In this document: one piece after another, positions 1 through 6,203 of the stretch
How positions within the stretch are numbered: the first letter of the stretch is position 1
How the letters are laid out: every line of letters starts with the position of its first letter
Notes under the pieces: model-generated
The model's database searches: none
What the model saw: the letters and a program-made list of their open reading frames with translations, nothing else
What the model was told of the DNA's origin: nothing
Made by a program: the position numbers and the translations under genes
Assembly (NCBI GenBank): GCA_012031335.1
Contig: JAAUTT010000240.1
Location: forward strand, 1 to 6,715
Reading direction: 5' to 3'
From: Bacteroidales bacterium
GTDB lineage: Bacteria; Bacteroidota; Bacteroidia; Bacteroidales; JAAUTT01
Length of the DNA stretch: 6,715 bases

Positions 1-416
1 GTCACCTTGACTTCTATATCCGCCGCGTCTTCACGTCTCCGATCATTTCGATATCCCATACCATCATCGTGTCGTCGTTGACGGGCAACAAATTCAACAG
101 TCAGAACTGACTGATCTAATTTACCTCCGTTCGTCTTTTCCTTTGCTACCACTGCTTCAGCGATTGTTTTGAACTGAACAAAAGCATAATTCCGTTTCAT
201 GTCAATGCGCATCAACTCGCCATACGGCTCGAACAGCATCTGTAAGTCCTCTTGACGAGTTGTTTCTTCGTGGAAGTTAACGACAAATAGCGTGTCTGAG
301 GGTTGAATATTACGACGACGTTCGTCTTCTTTCTTCTTAACTCTGCCGTCGCCACGTGCAAATTCTGCTCGTAGACTTTGAGAAACGTTGGCAACTTCCC
401 TATGACGGGAGATGAA
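1..416 (-). CDS. Partial eukaryotic SR-like splicing factor (second RRM domain), stramenopile/plant RS type
   Basis: Reading the minus strand from 416 to the left edge gives an open frame of about 138 codons, bounded by TGA at 419-417 and running off base 1. It holds the end of a first RRM (SLRAEFARGDG, about 377-345), a charged KKKEDERRR linker, then a whole second RRM. That RRM has RNP2 (LFVVNF), the helix segment MLFEPYGEL, RNP1 (KRNYAFVQF) and a last strand LTVEFVARQ, followed by an Arg/Asp-rich tail (YRNDRRRED). This order and the FEPYG/RNFAFVQF-like motifs are those of RRM2 in plant RS31/RS40 splicing factors and their oomycete relatives, which bind pre-mRNA in the nucleus. No bacterial RRM protein I know has this two-RRM plus RD-tail layout. 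There is no start codon near the upstream stop, and TCATAG|G at 404-399 (or CAAAG at 380-376) could be a 3' splice site, so this is probably an internal exon. The family call is firm and the taxon is a guess. Confidence 0.82.
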
Positions 417-447
417 TCATGGTATAGACATATCATCGAATTAAATT
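400..447. other. Probable junction between eukaryotic and bacterial sequence
   Basis: The minus-strand RRM frame stops at 417-419. The plus-strand kinase frame opens only after TAA at 442-444 and immediately reads mid-protein kinase sequence. Between them lies short AT-rich sequence with no recognisable coding, promoter or repeat. It may be intron sequence from the eukaryotic gene joined to kinase coding sequence. No direct repeat, IS end or att-like site is visible here, so a mobile-element insertion is not supported. The exact breakpoint cannot be fixed by eye. Confidence 0.65.
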
Positions 448-2307
448 TTGTCAGATATATTTGGTAGGCAATTAGAGAAAAAGGAAGAAGATGAAGTAAA
501 AGTTCCTGAAGAGGTCACCCTTGCTAAAGATGAGGTGCAGCAAGAGGTTGCAAAACTGGAAAAATCACTTACCGACAGATCGGCGCAAAGGGCTGAAACT
601 GAATCCGTTTTACTTAAAAGAAATAATGATTTAACATCGCGCCTGCAATTTCTGATTTTAAAATTAGAACAAAGAGAAACCGAATCCCTGCTTGTTAAAA
701 GTCTGGAAGCAGAATCTCTGGCTCAGCAAACTTATCGATGGCTGGCAATATTTTGTGCAGCAGCTGTATTATTTCTTATTCTTGTACTTTTCACCATCAT
801 AAATTATAATCGTAAGGCATCTGAGTCACAGCGAATATTGCATCTTGCGAAAATGGAAGCCGAAAAACTTGTAAAAGCAAAAGAGTTATTTACGGCTAAT
901 GTAAGTCATGAATTGCGCACTCCCATGAATGCTATTTACGGCTTAACTGAGCAGTTAATGCAACAACCGATGGAACCGACATTGAAAGAACAACTATCCG
1001 TTATAAAAAAATCGGCCGAATACCTAAACAAAGTAGTAAATGATATTCTCGATTTCTCAAAGATTGAAGCAGGCAAAATGTCTCTCGAAAATATTCCTTT
1101 CAGCGTCAGGAAAATACTTGAGGAAATTTGCATGTTAAATCAGGTTATTGCCGACCAGAAACATCTGAATTTCAAATGTACCTATATAAATCCTTTACCG
1201 GAATACGTAATGGGCGATCCTACACGATTACAACAGGTAATCCTCAATCTTTTAAATAATGCATTTAAATTTACAGGACAGGGTGAGGTTACTATTGAAG
1301 TAAGCGCCACTTACCCGAATCCATCCACAGCTTTGATAGAGATCGCTGTATCCGATACCGGAATCGGCATTGCTCCCGAAAAACTCAGTAATATATTTGA
1401 TGACTATTCGCAGGCCGATCAAAGTACAACACGCCGTTACGGAGGAACAGGCCTAGGCTTGTCCATTATAAAGCGCCTTGTCGAATTAATGAATGGCAGT
1501 ATTTCAGTAAAAAGTATCATGCAAGCCGGAACAACTTTCACTTGCAGTATTCCTTTTTCCATTGCCAATACACATGTTCCGCTTCCTGAAAATGAATTTG
1601 AAGTAATTAATATCCCGGACGAACTCAAAAATATTTCTGTATTGGTAGCTGATGATGAGGAGTATAACCGAATGCTTCTCTCTGCAATTTTTAAGAAATG
1701 GGGTATTTTTTTCAGGTGTGTTTCTAATGGCAAAGAAGTTGTTCAGTATGCCCGTGAAAAGCAATACGATATCATTCTAATGGACATCCAAATGCCCGAA
1801 ATAAATGGCTACGAAGCTTCCAGGGAAATTTTGCTGCATCGGCCCAAATCGGGTATAATAGCACTTACTGCAGGAAATTATACCAACGAAATTGAAAAAT
1901 TTAAATTGTCGGGAATGAAAGGGTTGTTGTTAAAACCCTTTTCGGAAAAGGAGCTTATAAATACTATGCTTGAAACCTTAAACAAAAACACCGTTCCCCA
2001 TTCAACACGAATTAACACCTCGCTCATTGCTGAAAATAATGATAATATTAACCTCGATGAGCTATACAGGGTTTCAGGAGGAGATGAAAAATTTGCTGAA
2101 GAAATGCTCCAGTTATTCCTTAAATCCACCTCCGAAGGTATTACAAAGCTAAAACAGTTTTATGAAGCAAAAGATTGGAATTCCATTGCGGATACAGCAC
2201 ATAAAATGGCTCCGCCCTGCCGTCATCTTGGGGCTATGAATCTTTACAGGAATTTGAAAGAACTCGAAAAACAGGAAAATCATCCTGAGAACATCCCTGA
2301 ATGCTGA
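448..2307 (+). CDS. Hybrid sensor histidine kinase (HisKA-HATPase-REC-Hpt), 5'-truncated and frameshifted at the 3' end
   Basis: Membrane kinase that would autophosphorylate and pass phosphate through its own receiver and Hpt domains. Counting from the TTG at 448: a charged coiled coil at 22-90 (EEVTLAKDEVQQEV onward), a membrane helix at about 98-119, HisKA with H154 in SHELRTP, N-box 267-276 (NLLNNAFKFT), G1 DTGIG 303-307, F-box near 317 and G2 GGTGLGLSI 332-340. A receiver follows at 396-510 with D402/D403, phospho-acceptor D446, T474 and K496. The Hpt domain is at about 535-610 with H585 in AHKMAPP. In related Bacteroidota kinases the coiled coil sits between two membrane helices. Here the first helix and most of the extracytoplasmic sensor are absent because the frame opens at 445, right at the junction. 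TTG 448 is therefore the first usable codon and not a real start. The frame ends early at TGA 2305-2307, and matching C-terminal sequence continues in another frame to 2392. The regulator gene follows 75 bases after that stop. Confidence 0.9.
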   Translation: MSDIFGRQLEKKEEDEVKVPEEVTLAKDEVQQEVAKLEKSLTDRSAQRAETESVLLKRNNDLTSRLQFLILKLEQRETESLLVKSLEAESLAQQTYRWLAIFCAAAVLFLILVLFTIINYNRKASESQRILHLAKMEAEKLVKAKELFTANVSHELRTPMNAIYGLTEQLMQQPMEPTLKEQLSVIKKSAEYLNKVVNDILDFSKIEAGKMSLENIPFSVRKILEEICMLNQVIADQKHLNFKCTYINPLPEYVMGDPTRLQQVILNLLNNAFKFTGQGEVTIEVSATYPNPSTALIEIAVSDTGIGIAPEKLSNIFDDYSQADQSTTRRYGGTGLGLSIIKRLVELMNGSISVKSIMQAGTTFTCSIPFSIANTHVPLPENEFEVINIPDELKNISVLVADDEEYNRMLLSAIFKKWGIFFRCVSNGKEVVQYAREKQYDIILMDIQMPEINGYEASREILLHRPKSGIIALTAGNYTNEIEKFKLSGMKGLLLKPFSEKELINTMLETLNKNTVPHSTRINTSLIAENNDNINLDELYRVSGGDEKFAEEMLQLFLKSTSEGITKLKQFYEAKDWNSIADTAHKMAPPCRHLGAMNLYRNLKELEKQENHPENIPEC

Positions 2308-2392
2308 AAGTTTAATGCAAGAGGTATTTTCTCAGGCTTCGATTGTTACATCTCAGGTGGTACAAAAAATTAAACCTGTTGACAACGGGTAG
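2298..2392 (+). pseudogene. Displaced C-terminus of the hybrid kinase Hpt domain (+1 frame)
   Basis: After the kinase frame stops at 2307, the next frame reads LNAESLMQEVFSQASIVTSQ, then VVQKIKPVDNG, and stops at TAG 2390-2392. This is a fitting last helix for an Hpt domain. Removing one C from the CCC run at 2295-2297 joins the frames smoothly as ENHPENI-LNAESLMQ. The two frames overlap without stops from 2258 to 2307, so the indel must lie there. The AAAAA run at 2267-2271 is a second candidate site. A sequencing error or a recent mutation is more likely than programmed frameshifting, as no slippery site plus structure is evident. Confidence 0.72.
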
Positions 2393-2426
2393 ATTTCATA
2401 ATTAAAACATTGAAAACTTATAGAAA

Positions 2427-2450
2427 CTGATTAAAGGAAAAGCTAATCAG
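2427..2450 (+). repeat. Inverted repeat (7-bp stem) in the kinase-regulator spacer
   Basis: CTGATTA (2427-2433) and TAATCAG (2444-2450) are exact reverse complements around a 10-base purine-rich loop, AAGGAAAAGC. It lies 17 bases before the ATG of the sigma-54 regulator. It could be a small mRNA hairpin affecting regulator translation or an operator-like dyad. The stem is short and AT-rich, so chance is possible. There is no T-tract after it, so it is not a terminator. Confidence 0.35.
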
Positions 2451-2467
2451 GATTTACATAGAAACTC

Positions 2468-3823
2468 ATGGGTGAAAAAACGTTTAAAATTTTTGTAGTA
2501 GAGGATAACGATTGGTATAACAAATTATTGGTTCATCATCTTTCTCTTAATCCGGATTATGAAGTGGAATCGTTTTTTAATGCCCGCGATTTTTTGAAAG
2601 AACTTAACCGAACACCCGATGTGGTTACACTCGATTACCGCCTGCCCGACATGCTGGGCATGGATGTTCTGAAACGTATCAAGGAAGAAAATGAAGATAT
2701 TCAAGTTATCCTGATTTCGGAGCAGGATGATATTCAGGTAGTTGTTGAACTTTTAAAACATGGAGCTTACGATTACATTGTTAAATCGAACGACATTCGC
2801 GAACGATTGATAAATACTGTTTCCAATATCCGAAAAGGCGAAACACTTAAAAAAGAAGTTAATCACCTGAGGAAAGAAGTTCAGAAAAAATATAGTTTCC
2901 AGAATTCTATTGTCGGTAACAGCGAGGCAATAAAAAAAATATTTTACGGACTAATTGATAAGGCTACCAGGACAAATATAACTGTTTCAATTTCAGGGGA
3001 AACAGGGACAGGAAAGGAACTTGTTGCAAAAGCTATTCATTATAATTCAAACAGATGTAATAAACCTTTTGTAGCTGTAAATCTTGCAGCCATTCCATCC
3101 GAATTAATTGAAAGTGAATTATTCGGCCATGAAAAAGGAGCATTTACAGGGGCTTCGTTTCAGCGAACAGGTAAATTCGAAGAAGCCAATGGAGGTACTT
3201 TGTTCTTAGATGAAGTTGCAGAAATGGAACTCTCGTTGCAGGCAAAAATGCTAAGAGCTTTACAGGAAAAGGAAATTACAAGAGTTGGCAGCAACAAATC
3301 GATCCGTTTTGATAGCAGAATTATAGTTGCCACTCATAAAAATTTACTGGAAGAGGTAAATAAAGGCACCTATAGGCAGGACCTGTATTACCGCCTACTG
3401 GGATTGCCCATTGAATTACCTCCATTAAGAGACCGTGGTAACGATATTCTTATTCTGGCCAAATTTTTTGTTCATCAATTCTGTGAGGAAAATGGCATGC
3501 AACAAAAATCCTTATCAACCAAAGCATTAAATAAATTATTAGGATATACCTACCCTGGAAATATACGCGAATTGAAATCGCTCATGGAACTGGCAGTAAC
3601 ATTGGCCGATGAAGATGAAATTACTGACGAAAATATCATATTAAATAACGCAGCAACAATTCCCGATATTCAAAACGGAAATATGACTTTGCGCGAATAC
3701 GAAATGCGAATTGTTCAATCCTATCTTCAGAAATATAACAACAATACCAAATTGGTAGCCGAAAAGCTAGATATTGGAATAGCCACCATTTATAGGATGC
3801 TGAAGGAGTGGAAACAAAATTAA
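2468..3823 (+). CDS. Sigma-54-dependent response regulator, NtrC family
   Basis: Cytoplasmic transcription activator that, when phosphorylated, would open sigma-54 promoters using ATP. The 451 residues are a normal length for the family. The receiver domain (about 6-120) has the acidic pair E12/D13, phospho-acceptor D56 in LDYRLP, S84 in the Thr/Ser position and K106. The AAA+ domain (about 145-375) has Walker A GETGTGKE (177-184), the sigma-54-contacting GAFTGA loop (224-229), Walker B GGTLFLDE (242-249), arginine-finger residues R303/R309 and sensor II GNIREL (364-369). A Fis-type helix-turn-helix ends the protein at about 424-447 (TKLVAEKLDIGIATIYRMLK). All key residues are intact, so it should be active. 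The start ATG gives a receiver domain of normal length. Its place just after the hybrid kinase suggests it is the final acceptor of phosphate from kinase H585 (inference). Target genes are not visible in this window. Confidence 0.96.
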   Translation: MGEKTFKIFVVEDNDWYNKLLVHHLSLNPDYEVESFFNARDFLKELNRTPDVVTLDYRLPDMLGMDVLKRIKEENEDIQVILISEQDDIQVVVELLKHGAYDYIVKSNDIRERLINTVSNIRKGETLKKEVNHLRKEVQKKYSFQNSIVGNSEAIKKIFYGLIDKATRTNITVSISGETGTGKELVAKAIHYNSNRCNKPFVAVNLAAIPSELIESELFGHEKGAFTGASFQRTGKFEEANGGTLFLDEVAEMELSLQAKMLRALQEKEITRVGSNKSIRFDSRIIVATHKNLLEEVNKGTYRQDLYYRLLGLPIELPPLRDRGNDILILAKFFVHQFCEENGMQQKSLSTKALNKLLGYTYPGNIRELKSLMELAVTLADEDEITDENIILNNAATIPDIQNGNMTLREYEMRIVQSYLQKYNNNTKLVAEKLDIGIATIYRMLKEWKQN

Positions 3824-3856
3824 ATTACAAATCAGGTAATACCTAAAGCGTAGACT

Positions 3857-4396
3857 TCAATTTTCAAGTTCAGTTTTTAGACGGTTTAGACCTGTTTCAA
3901 AATCATTTCCTATCATCTTTTCAAAATCCATAAACAGCATCATGAGGTTCATAGGATAATCCATACGCCCACTAAAGCCCCATTTCACAGTTGTTTGACT
4001 TTCAGAAACTGTTTCGGTGATCATATAAGCCGCTTCGGTCGACTCAAAGGGCTTGATAAAGCGAAGTTCATAATCAATTCGTTCACCTTCCGTAATCTTT
4101 TTTATCTCCTGCTCTCCTGTTCCAACATCGTCCTGATTACTCTCCCAGGCCGAGACGAATCCAACTGTCCCATCCGTTCCCCGGTACGATTTCTTCATGT
4201 TGGGATCCATAGTTGCCCATTTGCTGAAATTATCCTGGTTTCGCAGATATTTTATATACCCAAAAACTTCATGTTTAGGTTTGTTAATGAGTATTTCGCG
4301 CTCAACAGCATATTCCTTTTTAACAAACAGGGCAACAATCATAGGAATGGCAATGATGATCACCAATGCAATCAGGATTTTTTTTAAGATTTTCAT
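3857..4396 (-). CDS. Membrane-anchored SRPBCC (START-like / polyketide-cyclase-type) family protein
   Basis: A 179-residue protein with an N-terminal hydrophobic helix (residues about 4-24, LIALVIIIAIPMIVALF) preceded by lysines, so the C-terminal domain is probably held at the membrane facing outward. The rest has the SRPBCC pattern: a first strand VEREILINKPKHEVFGYI, a loop with NFSKWATMDP, a central GTVGFVSAWES strand pair, a strand IDYELRFIKPFES, TTVKWGFSGRMDYP, and a long C-terminal helix with FETGLNRLKTELEN. Such domains form a hydrophobic pocket, but the ligand of this group is unknown. I chose ATG 4396 because the membrane helix begins right after it. An ATG at 4501 in the same frame would add 35 residues read through the ferritin terminator hairpin, which is implausible. 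It converges with the sigma-54 regulator across a 33-base spacer that shows no clear terminator. Confidence 0.85.
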   Translation of the reverse strand: MKILKKILIALVIIIAIPMIVALFVKKEYAVEREILINKPKHEVFGYIKYLRNQDNFSKWATMDPNMKKSYRGTDGTVGFVSAWESNQDDVGTGEQEIKKITEGERIDYELRFIKPFESTEAAYMITETVSESQTTVKWGFSGRMDYPMNLMMLFMDFEKMIGNDFETGLNRLKTELEN

Positions 4397-4463
4397 ATGT
4401 AATAGTTTTAAGCTGGTTTTGATAATGCTTAAACAAGTAATGTGGTAAATTAGTTTAGCAGCA

Positions 4464-4513
4464 ATAAAAAACTCCGTGATAATGCGACCTATAATGCACA
4501 TATCACGGAGTTT
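4464..4513 (-). terminator. Rho-independent terminator of the ferritin gene
   Basis: A perfect 13-bp inverted repeat, AAACTCCGTGATA (4469-4481) and TATCACGGAGTTT (4501-4513), has a 19-base loop with a minor TGC/GCA pairing inside. On the minus strand the stem is followed by a T run (GGAGTTTTTTATTGC), the standard layout of an intrinsic terminator, 43 bases after the ferritin stop. It separates the ferritin transcript from the SRPBCC gene downstream, which therefore probably has its own promoter. Confidence 0.88.
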
Positions 4514-4556
4514 ATAAGAAGAAAAAAGATAAAAATAGTTACCTCTTCAGTTTTGT

Positions 4557-5054
4557 TTATGCTTCAGTTGGTCGTCCCGAAGCAAGGTTCTTACTGCGTT
4601 CTATTGATTGCAGAGCCAGATAGTTATCGCCAAATTTCACCAGGTTTTCCATTTCTTTGTCGTACTGGTCGAAATGCCGTTCTTCGTCGGCAATCCAATT
4701 TTCGAAATTTTTGGAAACAGAATCGGCATTTTTCGAACAGTCATTGGCAAACAGGTTGTAATCGGCAGCACTCTGCTCTTCCATGCGGGCTGCTTCCTGC
4801 AACATCAGTTTAACATCGGTAATTTTCTTTACATCGTCGGCGGCTTTCATTTCAACTTCTCCCTTCAGAAAGAGAATACGATCGGCCAGTTTTTCAACAT
4901 GCATCATTTCTTCGATAGCAGTGCGCTTAAACAGATTTGATAATAGGTCATAACCTTGATCATCGCAATGAAAATGGAAATACATGTACTGGTGCACTGC
5001 AGAAAGCTCATCTGCAAGGGATTTGTTTAACAGTTCAATACTTTTTTCCTTCAT
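4557..5054 (-). CDS. Bacterioferritin-like (ferritin-like di-iron) protein
   Basis: A 165-residue four-helix ferritin-like protein that oxidises and stores iron in a cytoplasmic shell. Helix A carries E16 in ADELSAVHQY, and helix B has E49-M-M-H52 in IEEMMHVEKLADRILFL. Helix C has E92/E93 in ARMEEQSAADYN, and helix D has DEERH (E124, H127). This spacing matches the ferroxidase ligands of bacterioferritin (E18, E51, H54, E94, E127, H130 in E. coli). M50 sits where E. coli Met52 binds heme, so a heme-binding 24-mer is possible, though heme use in this group is not certain. The helix B phrase HVEKLADRILFL and the ending LVKFGDNYLALQ also resemble bacterioferritin. It is slightly longer than E. 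coli Bfr (158), with an extra C-terminal SKNLASGRPTEA. It appears to be a single-gene transcript with its own promoter and terminator. No bacterioferritin-associated ferredoxin is nearby. Confidence 0.88.
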   Translation of the reverse strand: MKEKSIELLNKSLADELSAVHQYMYFHFHCDDQGYDLLSNLFKRTAIEEMMHVEKLADRILFLKGEVEMKAADDVKKITDVKLMLQEAARMEEQSAADYNLFANDCSKNADSVSKNFENWIADEERHFDQYDKEMENLVKFGDNYLALQSIERSKNLASGRPTEA

Positions 5055-5090
5055 ATTTCAAGGTATTTGGATTGGTAATTTTTGGAAGTT

Positions 5091-5122
5091 TAAATATAAG
5101 GCGTTCTGAAGGTTTGTCCAAA
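5091..5122 (-). promoter_or_regulatory. Putative Bacteroidota-type promoter of the ferritin gene
   Basis: On the minus strand, TTTGG (5122-5118) is followed after 19 bases by TATATTTA (5098-5091), close to the Bacteroidota -33 TTTG and -7 TAnnTTTG elements at a suitable distance. It lies about 36 bases upstream of the ferritin ATG and after the clpP stop, so it would give the ferritin gene independent transcription. The -7 element lacks the final G. No Fur-like or OxyR-like palindrome is obvious here. Confidence 0.45.
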
Positions 5123-5164
5123 AATTTTCCGGGCTATATTGGTAAGAATAAAGTCCTTCCTCTC

Positions 5165-5809
5165 CTATCCAATACGCTTTCGGGAAAGGTTGCCAGCCAG
5201 AAAACCAACCGAAAAATCCTGCCGGTTGAGAATCACCACATCGCCTGCATCGCCCATAACCTCATCAATGATTCCGAATTCCTTCGCTTCCTGTGCATTC
5301 ATAAATTTATCGCGTAAAAAGAAAGCTTCTATCTCTTTCCAGGTATGTCCGCAATTCTGTCCCATTATATGAAATATCTGTGTTTGCAGCCTCTCCTGTT
5401 CGTGGGTGGCAATACGCACATCCTCGGTGTAACCCTGTGACCCGCCACCCGTTGGATGCATATGAACAGTAGCATGAGGCAGGGCAAATCTTTTACCTTT
5501 TTCGCCTGCACTCAACAGAAAGGTTCCCATACTGCCCGTGAAGCCCACTGCATAGGTCGAAACCGGCGACGAAAGCATTTTCATGGTATCGTAAATTGCC
5601 AAACCTGCATAAACCTCACCTCCAGGACTATGAATGTATAAATGAACAGGTTGCTTGGGATCGACACTGTTCAGGTAAAGTAACTGAGCAACTACCAAAC
5701 CGGACACCATTCCGTTGATGGGTCCACTCAGGAAAATGATTCTTTCCTTAAGCAGAAGGCTGTAAATATCATAAGCCCGTTCTCCACCTCCGGAGCTATC
5801 GATTACCAT
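5165..5809 (-). CDS. clpP: ATP-dependent Clp protease proteolytic subunit (ClpP, divergent, no clpX neighbour)
   Basis: Serine protease subunit that forms the barrel-shaped chamber degrading proteins fed in by a Clp ATPase. In this 214-residue reading the core begins GERAYDIYSLLLKERIIFLSGPI. The oxyanion region SPGGEVYAGLAIYDTM is at 61-76, the nucleophile is S93 in TGSMGTFLLSAG, the base is H118 in TVHMHP, and D167 in LRDKFMNAQEA completes the triad. All three are present, so it should be active. It differs from common ClpP around the handle (HPTGGGSQGYTEDV in place of HQPLGG.QG) and in GHTWKEIEAFF. ATG 5809 is the only standard in-frame start, yet the codons just upstream read S-I-I-P before MVID, matching the usual ClpP N-terminus (LVPMVIEQT). 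The true start may therefore be upstream and hidden by a one-base deletion, since ATG 5832 is one base out of frame. Neither trigger factor nor clpX is adjacent, so it may be a second ClpP paralogue. Confidence 0.9.
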   Translation of the reverse strand: MVIDSSGGGERAYDIYSLLLKERIIFLSGPINGMVSGLVVAQLLYLNSVDPKQPVHLYIHSPGGEVYAGLAIYDTMKMLSSPVSTYAVGFTGSMGTFLLSAGEKGKRFALPHATVHMHPTGGGSQGYTEDVRIATHEQERLQTQIFHIMGQNCGHTWKEIEAFFLRDKFMNAQEAKEFGIIDEVMGDAGDVVILNRQDFSVGFLAGNLSRKRIG

Positions 5810-5907
5810 GGGTATTATACTTGATGTATCATAGTTTTTTATGTGTTTTATATTTTATTTCTATGGTTGGATTTATCTTGTCGGCTATGTGGCAGTTATC
5901 CATAATC

Positions 5908-5923
5908 ATACCCTTGTGGGTAT
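5908..5923 (-). repeat. Short hairpin in the spacer before clpP
   Basis: ATACCC (5908-5913) and GGGTAT (5918-5923) form a perfect 6-bp stem with a 4-base loop, 13 bases after the end (5936) of the reconstructed small gene that follows the sigma factor. No T-tract follows on either strand, so it is a weak terminator candidate at best. It could also be a small operator in front of clpP. The rest of the 5810-5935 spacer is AT-rich, and I see no clear promoter match in it. Confidence 0.3.
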
Positions 5924-5935
5924 AAATTGTTTTAA

Positions 5936-6203
5936 TTAGGAAGTTTCATTTATAAATACCATATACTTCATTTGAAATTCAGCATAACCCAGGTCGCTGA
6001 ATATTTCCGTGTAATATATAAGTTCCTCTTAAGCTTTTGCGGTGATACATTTCACAAGCTGGCGGTTTCCTTCTGAAATAAAGATCTTCTCTCAGCCGTC
6101 GGTTCAAAATCAAACTGGCACGAAACATCATAATTTCCGTTGACTGAAGCTTGCCATCGAGATATGCTTCTATCCGTTGTGTATTATTCGAGAAAGTCAT
6201 CAT
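5936..6203 (-). pseudogene. Small protein gene paired with the ECF sigma factor, apparently broken by several frameshifts
   Basis: The frame from ATG 6203 starts NTQRIEAYLDGKLQSTEIMMF and continues to LREDLYFRRK. This is the start of a small protein often found beside Bacteroidota ECF sigma factors (EAYLDGxL, then a Phe/Leu-rich helix; an anti-sigma-like or partner protein of unknown mechanism). Read straight on it becomes implausible (PPACEM, then GTYILHGNIQRPGLC) and stops at 5979. Pieces of sensible sequence lie in alternating frames: RQLVK (+1 frame), YHRKSLR (original frame), then EELIYYTEIFSDLGYAEFQM and KYMVFINETS (+1 frame), with a stop at 5938-5936. At least three small indels are needed to join them. 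The start overlaps the sigma gene by 20 bases (ATGATGAC within its last codons), which suggests translational coupling. It may be a true pseudogene or reflect sequence errors. The anti-sigma role is an inference. Confidence 0.6.

Noticed and set aside
212..436. Minus-strand reading of 74 residues starting MICLYHDSS
   Set aside because: It overlaps the RRM exon in another frame and has no protein-like motif. The RRM frame carries RNP1 and RNP2.
1..447. The RRM fragment as a bacterial gene gained by horizontal transfer
   Set aside because: It has no start codon, possible splice signals and a two-RRM plus RD-tail layout, and it ends exactly where the bacterial gene is truncated. A chimeric assembly is simpler.
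1437..2129. Several minus-strand open readings inside the kinase gene
   Set aside because: They lie opposite conserved kinase and receiver motifs and have no recognisable domains, so they are shadows of the sense frame.
2298..2392. Programmed ribosomal frameshifting in the kinase
   Set aside because: There is no recognisable slippery heptamer with a downstream structure, and a one-base insertion in a C run explains the pattern better.
3824..3856. Bidirectional terminator between the regulator and SRPBCC genes
   Set aside because: The only dyad (AGGT-AAT-ACCT) has a 4-bp stem and no T-tract, which is too weak to call.
3995..4448. Plus-strand open readings opposite the SRPBCC gene
   Set aside because: They are antisense to a clear family member and lack motifs or a ribosome-binding context.
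4397..4501. Longer SRPBCC start at ATG 4501
   Set aside because: The extra 35 residues would be translated through the ferritin terminator hairpin and precede the membrane helix with unrelated sequence. ATG 4396 gives the normal N-terminus.
4553..5372. Plus-strand open readings opposite ferritin and clpP
   Set aside because: The minus strand carries ferroxidase and ClpP catalytic motifs here, and the plus-strand readings are composition shadows.
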